Shown here piece by piece: positions 31,831 to 42,008 of a DNA stretch of 64,000 nt (position 1 is its first letter; the number at the start of each line of letters is the position of its first letter). The notes under the pieces are model-generated. The model was not told where the DNA came from. It did no database searches and saw only the letters and a program-made list of their open reading frames with translations. Both the position numbers and the translations under genes were made by a program. This DNA is from Lunularia cruciata. Taxonomy: Eukaryota > Streptophyta > Marchantiopsida > Lunulariales > Lunulariaceae. The stretch is from positions 33,308,333 through 33,372,332 of the forward strand of contig OX419756.1 in the NCBI GenBank assembly GCA_948567375.1, read 5' to 3'.

Positions 31831-31840
31831 GCCTTCTTCT

Positions 31841-33244
31841 CTAGAGTCTTCGTATCGGGATCAATGCCTCACTGCCCGAGCTTCCTTCTACCTCTTCCTT
31901 CACTCTACTTGGTCCTGCTTCACACTTTTCCTTACGTCTCGAGCGAATTCCTTGCTGTACTGCAATCTTCTTCTCCTCGCACACTGGTACTTTGTCTTCC
32001 AGCGCCGCATTGTCTTCGGTTTCTACTTTGGCTTGCATTTCTTCTTCGTATTCTTCAGCCGCTGGTACCGATGTCATCTCTCCTCCTTCCTCACTGTCAC
32101 TGCTTGTATCTCCGCTCTGCAGTGTCAGCTCAGGTTCCTCCTCACGGTCCGAGTCCTCCGTCTTGAGCTTGGCTTTGCCTTCCGAGTCTTCATCTTCCGA
32201 CTCAATCACCACCATTCCTTGCCTCGGGTTATTTTTCTGCATTTTCCAAGGTTTCTTGTTTTCTTCGGCTTCTGCTTGCCGAGTTCTCTTCTTCGTCGGG
32301 GTACTTTCAACGACTTCCACGTTCTTCCCTGTCTTCACGTAGTAATCATCCGTGCTCCGGATTTGGAGAATGTATTGCTGCTCCTCTGCATCGACTTTTC
32401 TTCTCAAATCAGGATGGAAATGAGACACTATTCGATTACGCTCTGCCAAATTGAGCAGATTTAACCCGAGGTAAAAATGTGCTGCAAATGGTACAATGTA
32501 GTGTGGAGGCAACTTATCCCGCAGATTCCACACCATCTGCCTCGTTCTTCCGTGAAAGCACCTTGCCCAATTTATCGGTTCTCCTGCAAATAACTTGTGA
32601 AAGAACACCGCTTGGTGTTTCATCACATAGGTAGTTCTCTCTGGCTTCAGGAGGGCCATTAGTGCACTCACAATTCCTCTCCTCACAGGGTCTTTATAGC
32701 TCTTAACTTTATACCCATTCTGCGTCCTCTTCGACGAGAAGGCATCTCTCACCTCATGTGTTTCTTGGGCTATCTCTCCTTTCCCCAAGAACGTGGCTCC
32801 CTGCTCCGAGCCTGCCTCCTTCCCGAGTACAAGTCTCCAATCCGACTCTGTCCAGCGAGCCGGATTTCCTCTCTTCCCTTCTTCCTTGGGACCATCGAGA
32901 CATTTACTCTCGATGATTTCTGTCATGAATCCTGGAAAACTTACGTTCCAGTTCCATGCCAGAAAAGTGATCCGAAGTCGGCTCAAGACTTCGATCCTTG
33001 CTACTATATCTAATCTCCGAATTGCATGATTTCTCACTGCAAATTTGGAGTTCTTCTTCCCTCCTCCCATCTCTTTTGCTTTCTTTTGGTCTCTCGATTT
33101 CTCTCTCTCGACTTCTCCCTTGCGCACTAACACAAGTCCAACTCTATTTCCCTTTCCCCGATCACCTGCAAGATGACTCCTCAACGGCGAAGGAAAATTG
33201 CTCGACATTTCATCGTTGCAGTTTTGATTTTTATAGAGTTGCAC
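31841..33244 (-). CDS. LTR-encoded protein, N-terminal globular and acidic region, 467 codons
   Basis: The longest uninterrupted frame in the family 2 LTR. Residues 1-60 are basic and Ser-rich. Residues 75-300 look globular, with LAWNWNVSFPGFM, DWRLVLGKEAG, LLKPERTTYVMKHQAVFFHK, GEPINWARCF and LPPHYIVPFAAHFYLGLNLLN. Residues 310-440 are first basic (TPTKKRTRQ) and then strongly acidic (ESEDEDSEG, EEEPELTLQ). The LKPER...AVFF...GEPIN stretch resembles the plant transposon-associated domain called Transposase_32 in Pfam, but this is from memory of the pattern. The stop at 31841-31843 is one substitution away from the frame of the coiled-coil half, so the ancestral protein was probably about 870 residues. 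Function unknown. Confidence 0.6.
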   Translation of the reverse strand: MQLYKNQNCNDEMSSNFPSPLRSHLAGDRGKGNRVGLVLVRKGEVEREKSRDQKKAKEMGGGKKNSKFAVRNHAIRRLDIVARIEVLSRLRITFLAWNWNVSFPGFMTEIIESKCLDGPKEEGKRGNPARWTESDWRLVLGKEAGSEQGATFLGKGEIAQETHEVRDAFSSKRTQNGYKVKSYKDPVRRGIVSALMALLKPERTTYVMKHQAVFFHKLFAGEPINWARCFHGRTRQMVWNLRDKLPPHYIVPFAAHFYLGLNLLNLAERNRIVSHFHPDLRRKVDAEEQQYILQIRSTDDYYVKTGKNVEVVESTPTKKRTRQAEAEENKKPWKMQKNNPRQGMVVIESEDEDSEGKAKLKTEDSDREEEPELTLQSGDTSSDSEEGGEMTSVPAAEEYEEEMQAKVETEDNAALEDKVPVCEEKKIAVQQGIRSRRKEKCEAGPSRVKEEVEGSSGSEALIPIRRL

Positions 33245-33622
33245 TTCTTTGTCTTCCGTCGCTTTGAGTTTCTACCAAGAAATCACACCTCCGGCATGCA
33301 CCTGTCACTATCACTCAACCTTCGCGCGTATGAGCCGCCAATTTTGAAATGGCCCCTTCTTGAATTTCTCGCCCCGACAAATGGTTGTTAGATTGTCTTT
33401 GCCTCGGGTTGAGCTCCCCCCAAGCCGAAGACAATTTACTTCGTATTTTATGCTGACATGGCATTTTAGAGTACTTCGCCTTATGACCTGAAGTCACTTT
33501 ACTTTGGGTTTCACCCCGAAGACAATTTTCTTTGTCTTCTTCGGCCATACAGGCGCAATCCGACTTCTCTATACACTTCTTCTCCTTTATTTTGAAAAAA
33601 ACAAAAAAATGTGGGCACCACA

Positions 33623-33627
33623 ATACA
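33623..33627. repeat. Target-site duplication ATACA, right copy
   Basis: Matches 4827-4831 on the other side of family 2. Confidence 0.93.
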
Positions 33628-34185
33628 CATCTGAATCAAATCCAGATTCATCTTCCTCCGTGGAAGTCTCCTCTTCCATGCTTGTGTCCACACCTGAAGT
33701 TCCTTCTTCAAAATCTGATTCCTAATAATCAAAAGATGGTGTATCTAAATGTGAAGTGTTGGTGGTGTTAGTCACAAGAACTGTGACTCTATGGATTGAT
33801 GGCCCAATCCTCAAGTACCCTTTGTGCAATAGATCAGTTGTGCGTGCTGCTCTCAACCATGGCCTCCCAAGAAGTAAGTCATAGCTTGAATCCTTCAAGA
33901 CTTGGAACGTCATGAGATTTTGAACTCCCATGACTGAAACTACCACTTTATCCATCACCCCTATTGGTCAAACTTGTTGCTTGTTTGCCATGCTCGCCAA
34001 ATATATTGAAGGTCTTGAGGGTATCATACCCAACTTCTTCATTAACCTTTCTGACATGGCATTTACTATTGATCCTCCATCAACCATGCATCCTTGATAT
34101 TGTGACCATTCACTCTCACATCAATCTTGGAGGTATATTCACAAGCCTCCCATGGTGCTGGCTTGGCATCCACCACCCCCATTGA
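33628..34185 (-). pseudogene. Family 1 protease region
   Basis: Minus-strand frame 33722-33958 (VVVSVMGVQNLMTFQVLKD, DLLLGRPWLRAA) is the C-terminal half of a retropepsin. The N-terminal half ends the ORF at 34066, where KIDVRVNGHNIKDAW should run into the Asp-(Ser/Thr/Gly)-Gly active site; a shift there breaks it. The plus-strand copy at 48480 shows DGGSIVN at this point. After 33722 an acidic linker reads toward 33628 and continues at 4826 beyond family 2. Confidence 0.75.
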
Positions 34186-35061
34186 TACTGGAACTTTTGC
34201 CTTCTTCTTCCTCTTTCTCCTTGTTGAACTCAAACCACCTCTAAGCTCCTTTCTCAAGGAAGGGTTCAAAGCAATCAATTGGCCCACAATGATGTTAGCC
34301 TTGTGACTACCAACATCCTCCAACACATTGTAGTTCCATTGTTGCTTTGAGATCAAGAAGTCCTCCATCTTCAACTTCTTCCTTGGAGTCTTTTTTGTTG
34401 ATGGTGTTGAGGTGCGAGTGCTCCTAGTAGACATAGGAGTATCCTTGCTTGGAGTAAATCCTTGAGAAGAATGAACATCCTCTGCAAAACGAGCTCTCTT
34501 CTTCTCTTGTGCCAAAAGCTCCAAATTAAGACCCTTGGAGTTTGAGCACTCTCCCTTCTCATAATTGCTCTCAACCATATCTATGGATGCTATCACCTTA
34601 CCTTTGTTGGGATTATGAGCCACTTGGGTTGCACTACCTCCATCTTTCCCTCTATTGGCTCCCTCATAACCCCTTCCTCCATGGTAAGTGGAATTTGGGC
34701 AATTCCTTTGGATATGGCCTCTTCCTCCACAACCAAAACAATTTCTATCATTGAAATTGTTGGCTGGTTGGCCTCCTATATATGGATAGTTTCCATAACT
34801 CCTAGGCCCTCTCCCTACATTTTGATCCACCTCTTTCTTCTCCCATAGTAGCACCACATTGATCTTGAGATCCGCAAGTTGTTCTGTGATGGTTTGAAGT
34901 GGATCCTTTGGTAGAGGTGCAAGAATTGGAGCAACTACTACTTGTGGTGCAACCCTTGTCACCAAAGTATCAGAAGTTCCACCATACTTGTAGCTTTGAG
35001 GAGGATGCACAACCTCCTTCACCACCAAATCACTCTCATCTCCTTCCAAACTCTCCTCCAT
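34066..35061 (-). pseudogene. Family 1 gag C-terminal region with zinc knuckle
   Basis: A 331-codon frame with one CCHC knuckle (CFGCGGRGHIQRNC) at about residues 110-125. A Ser/Thr/Lys-rich segment and a conserved block (VLEDVGSHKANIIVGQLIAL, LRKELRGGLSSTRRK) follow. The same block appears in the plus-strand copy at 48220-48340. Upstream it is separated from the gag core (35215-35574) by stops and shifts. Confidence 0.8.
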
Positions 35062-35214
35062 ACAAATTGCAATCTTGATAGCTTCAACCTTGGAAGAAGG
35101 TTTCTCACCTTACTTCTAATTTGTGGTCTCAATCCTCCCACAAAATTTGGTGAGCATGGCCTCTATGCCAATCATAGTAGTCTCCACATCATCTCCACCC
35201 TTCCTCAACACTAT

Positions 35215-35574
35215 TCAAAATTTGGACTCTAACTTTTCCACCCTTTCCACATAGACTCTCACTTTCTCTCCATCTCCTTGCTTGAGAAATGTAACCTCAC
35301 TCATCAATCTCTCATAACTCTCATCAGGAAGAAAGTTCTCAATGAGTGATGAAGTCAAAGTCTCCCAAGACTCCTCTTCCCCATCTCTCCTCTCTCTCTT
35401 TTGGTATTTTGATTCATACCATGTAAGTGCTGCACCCTCAAAGAAATCTGGTAATAATGAGGCCCACTCGTTCTTCCTCCTCTCATTTTTTCCTATGCAA
35501 GCCCTCTTGAAGTCTCTCACAAAGGCCTCCACATCTTCTCCATCCTTGCCAAAGAAAACCGGAAGTTTCTCCAT
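35215..35574 (-). pseudogene. Family 1 gag core
   Basis: MEKLPVFFGKDGEDVEAF is followed by the gag fold with WASLLPDFFEGAALTWYESK, then SWETLTSSLIENFLP. This is typical Retrotrans_gag spacing. The frame ends with a stop at 35215 and relics continue to 35070. Confidence 0.8.
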
Positions 35575-35639
35575 CTTAACCTCTCACTATCTTTCTTTCT
35601 CTCAATTTTTTTTCTTTTTTTTCTCACTCCATAACTAAT

Positions 35640-37101
35640 AGAGTATGTACATGACTAACACTATTTGATATCCACCCTAGGGAACACAAAAGGCTCAGGT
35701 TGCTCCAAGATTTCTATAGCAACATCAAATCCTAGAGTGCATATTAATCAAACCCTCATGGATAGTTTATCCATAAGTTGGAAGATTATCTCCATCACTA
35801 ATCTTGAGAACTAGCTGATGAAGGTGGTAGTATTTTTGTAGCTGTACTAAGACTCTCTCCAAGATCCTTCACCAAAGTCTCCAAAAGTGATTATACTCCA
35901 CTACACTCGTGTCCTTTTGGAAGTCCTTCAACTCCACAAACCTCACACAACTCCTTGGTCTTAGATCTTCTCCCTCCCAATCTTGGTGAAGAAGGTCCAA
36001 CATGCAAACCCAAGTCACATATGCCTCTCCTTTCCCTCAATCTCCTGCTCTCAAAGGTCAATAGACATGAACTTGCCTTATGTCCCTTCTCTCCACATAG
36101 AAAGCACTTAGACTCACTCTTTCCTCCAAGTGGTGTAGGTTTTTGGATCCTCTCAACACTCTCTTCAAATTCTATTGTGAACTCTTTTTTCCTCAAATCC
36201 ACCCCTAAAATCACCTCAAACCCTTAGGGAACCTTACATAGTCTCAATTTCCACTCTTGGTGACACTCCATGTTCCCAAGATGAATCTAAACACTCAAAC
36301 ATAATTTTTGTTGCTCTCAAACTCCTCATGCATGAGATCTCCACTTTGCAGAATTGATCCTTCCTCACAATTTCACTCAGATCTCTCAACTAGTATGTGA
36401 CTCTGAAACTTTTCACACGTGATCACAAATCCAGGGTGTCCCTCCCTGCAAAATTTGAGATCTTTTCATCAAGCCATTTGGCCTAGACACCTTTCTATTC
36501 AGCACACATATTTCAAATTTGGTCTGAAAACCACCCCCTTCACTTCAAAAACTCAAAACTCCTTGCGCAAGAATGATCTCTCTCTGATTTTTGTGGCAGC
36601 AAGTGGGATACAATGCACTTAATTTTCTTGGAAAAATTCAGAAAAATTCACTGCAAATTGAAGAAATGGAAGACTCTGTACAATTTTCCAGAGAGCATGC
36701 AATTGAGGGAGCAATTACCCTATCAACTTTCAAAACTTCTAACCCTGTGTGCATAGTAGCTCTCACAATAATTCCAAGTGTGCTAACTGAAAGACAACCC
36801 AAGCTATCATGTGTAGAAATTTCAAGTTCAGATCTCAAACTTGAGATTTTGCCCAAAATCACCTTAATCCCCAAAATTTGCAATCCACCTCACACAATCT
36901 CTCCAAATCCTCTCATGTGTACAAGATGTACAAAATCATTTCAAAAACATCATACTGAACTAGAGGGTATACAAATGGATCTTGGTTCTCTAACATAAGT
37001 TCAGCCCTCTCCTCTCTTAATGTTCTCTCTAAGTGAGCTCTCATAGCCTCCTTCAGCCTAATGTAGAATTGAACGCAGAACATTATCTTGCCTTCTAGAG
37101 A
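35640..37101 (-). other. Family 1 leader between 5' LTR and gag
   Basis: About 1.4 kb. Near the primer site a helical frame reads LKEAMRAHLERTLREERAEL (36913-37146) and may be an upstream gag start. The middle (36220-36900) has only short frames without recognisable motifs. A separate small zinc-knuckle ORF lies at 35891-36214. Confidence 0.5.
35891..36214 (-). CDS. Small ORF with zinc knuckles upstream of family 1 gag
   Basis: A 107-codon frame. It has a good CCHC knuckle (CFLCGEKGHKASSC) at about residues 37-50 and a second Cys-rich cluster (CEVCGVEGLPKGHEC) near the end. The start is the first Met in frame. It lies upstream of the gag core rather than downstream, where knuckles normally occur. 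It could be a captured or duplicated nucleocapsid piece, or part of an older inserted element. No other copy is in the window. Confidence 0.4.
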   Translation of the reverse strand: MILGVDLRKKEFTIEFEESVERIQKPTPLGGKSESKCFLCGEKGHKASSCLLTFESRRLRERRGICDLGLHVGPSSPRLGGRRSKTKELCEVCGVEGLPKGHECSGV

Positions 37102-37120
37102 GGTCCCGATAACGGAACCA
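37102..37120 (-). other. Family 1 primer-binding site, tRNA-Glu-like
   Basis: On the minus strand TGGTTCCGTTATCGGGACC begins four bases after the LTR end. It matches the complement of the 3' end of plant tRNA-Glu (TGGTTCCGTTGCCGGGA) except at two positions. Confidence 0.6.
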
Positions 37121-37124
37121 AAAA

Positions 37125-37820
37125 TGTGAGCCGGCTTGTCTCTCACTCAAGATGAATCTCTGATGGCTATTATGGTAGTGCATTATGGACTAAGAAGGCA
37201 AGGAACCCCAACTCCATCATACTCCTCCAAGGCTAACACTCCAAGACTCAAGACATTGCTCACTAGAGAACTCAATTAGAGAGAGATAGTTGCAAATGAA
37301 AGGATGATGAGTACTTCCTCACCCCTTGTTTATATACTTCTGAAATAGTTACGCACCAAAGTTACTAATAACTAGAGTCACTCAAGTTACTAGGCTAAAA
37401 GTCAAGTAAAGTCAAAAAGTAGAAAAGAATATCCATTCACATGGGCATATTCCACTAGCATGTGATCTTATCTTGACCCCACCACTAAGTCAAGGATTCC
37501 TTCACATGGGCTATCCTTGCACTAAAGAAGAATCCAAAACAAAAAGGCTTGCGGGCCCAAGAGTTCTCAACTCTTTCCTCAAAGCCAAACACCTAAGAAT
37601 AATACAAAGTCAACACACTAAAATCCAAAATAGTGGTGCTCATCTTTTCTACTTGCTCATCTCTAAAGTAAGGTCTCCTCTATCTTAGCTATGACTAACT
37701 TTAGCTAACCATGACTAATATAGAATCATTGTTTATCTCTATATAAATAATATCTCTTAAGTACTTGTAATACCAAGCTAAATATCACAATACCCCACAC
37801 ATGCACAAATGGGTGTTACA
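37125..37820 (-). repeat. Family 1 5' LTR, 696 bp
   Basis: On the minus strand it runs from TGTAACACCC (37820) to CCGGCTCACA (37125), with TG and CA ends. Copies of parts of it occur at 1422-1894 and 50235-50481. A TATATAAAC motif near 37328-37336, about 200 bases before the primer site, is a candidate TATA box for the element's own transcript. Confidence 0.9.
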
Positions 37821-38862
37821 GTCTACATCTTGACAAAGATCCGGATGAAAATGTGACACTATCTTCTTTCTCTTCTTGGGGTTAAGTTAGTTCAAGCCCA
37901 AGTACAGATGCACTGCAAAGGGTACAAAGCAACAAGATGGCTAGTCATTTCTCTATTGCCAAATCATTTTGCATGTTTGAGTATAGAAATACCTTGCCCA
38001 ATTAACATTCTCTCTTGCAAACATCAAATGGAAGAATACAACCTTTTGCTTCATCATGTATGTAGTCCAATTTGGGTTAAACATTTCCATCATAGCTCCA
38101 ACTTTACTTCTCCATATTGGGTCTACATAAGTGTAGACTTACATAAAGTCATAGAAGGATGCCTTTAGTTCATCAATTTCTTCTACAAGATCACACTTTT
38201 GATCAAAGGTGATTCTTGTAAGCTTTCCTACATCTCTACCCAGCATGAGTCTCCAATCCAACTCAATCCATTGAGTTGAATTTCCTCTCTTCGATTTTGC
38301 CTCATGACACTCTATATAATTACTAGCTGCAATTTCTAACATGAAACTTGGAAAACTCAAATTCTAGTTCCATGCTAAAAATGTGATCAAAAGTTGGCTA
38401 AATACTTCAATCCTTGCTAGCATATCCAACCCCCAAATTGTAGGATTCTAGACCAAAAGTGTTGGAACCTATTTACTACATTTCATTGGCATCGGGTGTT
38501 TCCTTACTTCTAATTTCTCAAAAACCAAACTAACAACTCAACTTGTGATTCTAACTCTCTCAAGATAACTCTTTAGAGGGATAGGATATTTCTTTCACAT
38601 TGCATAGTGTCCTTGATGAACTCTTGAGTTTATACCCTTCTAATCCCCAATCATTCTTCAATCAATCCTTAGTCAATAATCACCTCCTATGCATGCATAA
38701 CTTATATCACTTTCCAATTTATCCACACAAAATTGCCATTTTGCTTAATGTACCTTCTTGGTTGGCATGGCCAATGTCAAATTGGTTAAAGCATCTTTGG
38801 ATTGGGTTGATCATTCCAATGTGAAGTAACCTTACTTTGGTTCTACCATCCTTCAAGTATTT
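37821..38862 (-). repeat. Diverged family 2 LTR fragment, minus strand
   Basis: Minus-strand translation matches the LTR-encoded protein: FPSFMLEIAASN, DWRLMLGRDVGK (38139-38360), and further down the segment ending near HFHPDL at 37821. The part at 38560-38860 resembles the LTR start as seen at 47830-47950. The family 1 LTR at 37820 cuts it, so family 1 inserted into this older LTR. Frames are heavily broken. Confidence 0.7.
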
Positions 38863-40076
38863 ACATTAGCAAGTAGGTCAGATGATTAATAGTTGGAGAA
38901 TAGACGTGCCACTCCATTACTTTGTACCCTATGCATCCCATTTCTACTTTGGATTAAACTTACTCAACTTGGACGAGAGAGGAAGGATGGTGTCCCACCT
39001 TCACCCCAATTTACAAAGGGTTGTAGATGGAGATGAGCAAGTCCATGAAGGCAATGACCACTACTTCAAGAGCAGGAATGAGAAGTAGTGTTGGTGGAAG
39101 AGATTATGTCTTTGGGGTAAGGCACCAACCAAAGTAGTGCCAACCAAAAACAAAGAAAATACAATGAAAGAGAGTGTGCTAGAGTTGAATAACTATCAAA
39201 GATTGTCTATCCTTTGTTAGTGCAACTACACAAAAAAAAAAGACAAGTTGAAGAAAGAGCATCACAAAGTGAAGATGAGCTGCAAGTAGTGAGATACTTG
39301 AGTGAAGAGACCTTGAAGTTGAGGAGTAAGTTAACCCAAGGAGAGAGGGAAGCCAAAGAACTTCAAGTTGAGCCAATTCTTTGTAAGAGAGTTTTGATGA
39401 CTTACATGAGGATTCCTTGAAGCACAGTGAAGAGTTGAAGGAGCAGAAAGTGTCATTCAAGAAGATGAAGAGTGAATTCACTAACACAAGGTTAGAAATT
39501 ATACACTTAAAAGCAATCACTATAATGATGGAGCAAGAGCTAGAGATTTTAAGAAAGAATGCAATGGAGAAGCCTAGCAATTAGAGCTGAGTTTTAGACA
39601 TCAAGAGGAAGAAAGATTGCAAGGTCTGATCAAAAGTGTGGAATCTCAACTAGTCTAGTATGTGGAGGAGAAGGAAGTGTTGAAGGCAGAATTTGAGGAC
39701 AAGTTGAAGATGTACTAGAACAAGTTAGAGGCAGACAAAAATAAGGAGAAGATAGTTCCAAGGAGTAAGTCGGGTTCAATAAAAGCTATCATTGTGGAGT
39801 TGAAGGTGATATTGAGTATTGACACCAAAGTTAAGTTGGAAGAGGCAAGATTGCATGAATTGAAGTTGTTGGTGCAGGAAATAAGGAAGAGAAAGGCAAA
39901 GGAGGTAGACTTGAACAATCTTTTAATTTTCTTATAAGATCGTGTAGACAAGAAGATGTTTGAGATAGGAGACAACATGAGTCTCAGATTAGATTTAGTC
40001 AAATCAGACTTATATAAACTTTATAGTGAGGTGAAAGTAAAGGCTAAGTGCAAAGTCACAAAAGTAGGAGTGCAAG
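38863..40076 (+). repeat. Diverged family 2 LTR fragment, plus strand
   Basis: Opposite orientation to the preceding fragment. The frame 38882-39088 (VPLHYFVPYASHFYFGLN, HLHPNLQRVVDGDEQ) matches the globular part of the LTR-encoded protein. Frames at 39214-39420 and 39840-39935 (LHELKLLVQEIRKRKAKE) match the coiled coil. It is interrupted at 40077 and continues at 41161. Confidence 0.7.
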
Positions 40077-41160
40077 TGTGACAACCCGGCAAATATCACT
40101 TTTGTAGTAATCGGGTAAGTAAAGTTTGTTCCCGTAGAGATACGAGTCAGAAATGTCCAAATACAAAGTCAAACAGTAACAATGTAGTTCTTCTTGAGTT
40201 CTTCTTTAGTCTCTCAAGTAGAAACCACACCCAGAAGAGAGTAACAAGCACTGATTCGCAGTCTTGTCACAAATTCACACTCCTTAATCACAAATCCATC
40301 AATTCTTTCCAAACAATCTTGATTGTGATGATTCAGGCTCTCCCAAAAACGGCACTTCACTGCAAAATGACTTTGCATCAGAATTGTGTTCCACCCCTCC
40401 ACTGAAGGCACAACTTCCTCGATCAAAATTGCTTCACATCAACTTCACACTGCACTCACAAATGCAGAATACTACCAACACTACAATTCCTCTCAGATTT
40501 GTCAAGGCATTGCTCCGATTGCACTTCACTCAAGATCAAACACACAAAATGAAGATCAAGGCTGTGGAATCTAACATCCAACAAACACTCTGACTTGCAC
40601 TTCAAATTTCTCCAAACACTCACAAACACAATTGCAAAGCTGATACTAGAAATCAAGCTCAAGCGACAAGCACTACTTCACAGCACTTTGCTTTATCTAT
40701 TCTCATAAATTATGAGCACTGAACAACATTTCTCTGTGAATGTCTCTCTTAAATAGTGAATCAATCGACAATTCTAACAACTATACCGTTCTACAACAAC
40801 TGTTCTAACCTGCAGATCCAAAATGACAATGCACCTCTTCATTTTTGCCTCTTCAAATCTCAAATCGGTTACTACTCCAATCCAATGTCTACTTCTTCCT
40901 CGGCTTTCAAACCCGAACCCGAAGTAATCTTATTTCCTACTACTCTGTCCTCGGGTTTCACAACTCCTAATTCCTCCACTAATTCTAACATTTCTCCTTC
41001 CTGATATGAAATTCCTATCATAGTTAAGCCTTCTAAATCTCTATCTCCCGACCCACTCTTCTCTAAAGTGTCAAATGTCAAATCCGAAGACACCTGCACT
41101 CCTATCTCTCTTACCTCGGGTCTAACTAATATCAATTATTTTGCTAATTCTATTATATCC
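40077..41160 (-). repeat. Family 2 LTR fragment, minus strand, inserted in the preceding copy
   Basis: Begins with a clear terminus TGTGACAACCCGGC at 40077 and matches 29841-30930 in order. It includes the acidic tail of the coiled-coil protein (40872-41135, ITSGSGLKAEEEVDIG). It stops inside the LTR near 41160. The flanking plus-strand LTR copy reads on from 40076 to 41161. Confidence 0.75.
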
Positions 41161-42008
41161 TCATCAAGAATTGTAATTGAAAGTGTAAGCTATACAAATT
41201 GAAGGTGTAAGCATGTAATATGAAGAGATGTTTGTCATTTTGGATAGATATGTTGGTAAAGTTGTTAAAAAATGGTATCTTAGTTCAATAACTATCAATA
41301 CTCTACCTATTTAAAGGAGACATTTGCATTGTGTTGTTATTTGGTATTGTAATTTTGAAGTTGAGTAAAGCAAAGTGTTGTAACCTAGTGCTCGTCATTT
41401 CAGCTTAATTTTGAGTATCAATCTAGGATGTGTGTTTGTGAGTGTGTAGAGAAATTCAAAGTGCAAGTCAATGAGCTTGTTAAATTGTGGATTTTGTAGT
41501 GCTAATTTCATTTTGTGTGTTTGATCCTAAGTGGATAGCAATCAAAGTAATGCCTGATAGATCTATGAAGAATTGTAGTGTTTGTAGTATTTTGTAATTG
41601 TGGGTACAACTCTGGATTGATACAAAGCAACTTTGTTCAAGTAAGTTGTGCCTTCAATGGGAGGAAGGAACACAATTTTGAGGCAAAGTCATTTTGTGGT
41701 GAAATACACTTCTTCAATAGAACTGAATCATCACAATCAAAGTTGAATTGGAAAGAGATTGAAGAATTGTGATTATGGGTGTTGTTTATTTGTGACAAGA
41801 CTATGATTAAATGCTTGTTACTCTCTTCTAAGTGTGGTTTCTACTCAAGAGATTAAAAGAGATTAAAGAAAGAAGAATTAAAGAAATCAAGAAGAATTAT
41901 TTGGTGAATTTTACTTCATATTTGAGCATTTTTTAAACTATGGGAAAAAACTGTTACTTGTTGATTACTTACTTATTGCAAAAGTGATACTTGTTGGGTT
42001 GGGACATT
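41161..42008 (+). repeat. Family 2 LTR 3' end, plus strand
   Basis: Continuation of 38863-40076. It shows the plus-strand equivalents of the LTR end, finishing CACTTTTGCAA-like on the other strand and GGGTTGGGACA at 42008. It abuts minus-strand family 2 coding sequence with no primer site in between, so a rearrangement has joined them. Confidence 0.7.

Larger units (their letters stand above)
4832..33622 (-). mobile_element. Family 2 Ty3/gypsy retrotransposon with giant LTRs
   Basis: A complete but decayed and twice-interrupted LTR element on the minus strand. Its 5' LTR is 29841-33622, gag 27257-29753, protease 26429-27235, RT and RNase H 24900-26413, integrase split between 24449-24900 and 12377-13120, and 3' LTR 4832-12365. 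A 5-bp ATACA duplication flanks it. The primer site lies at 29815-29833 and the polypurine tract at 12366-12380. Without LINE copy B (3647 bp) and a roughly 106-bp extra insertion, the 3' LTR is about 3.78 kb, equal to the 5' LTR. Domain order PR-RT-RH-INT is that of Ty3/gypsy. No chromodomain is seen. LTR pairs differ at numerous sites, so it is not a recent insertion. Confidence 0.92.
29841..33622 (-). repeat. Family 2 5' LTR, 3.78 kb
   Basis: Full-length LTR, TGTGGTGCCC to GGTTGTCATA on the minus strand (last CA changed to TA). It carries the best-preserved version of the LTR-encoded protein (31841-33244) and the coiled-coil continuation (30635-31830), both in sense orientation. Differences from the 3' LTR are spread over its length and include C-to-T type changes. 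Confidence 0.93.

Noticed and set aside
31841..33244. Host gene captured between elements
   Set aside because: It lies inside the LTR, is present in both LTRs and recurs in older LTR copies, so it belongs to the element.
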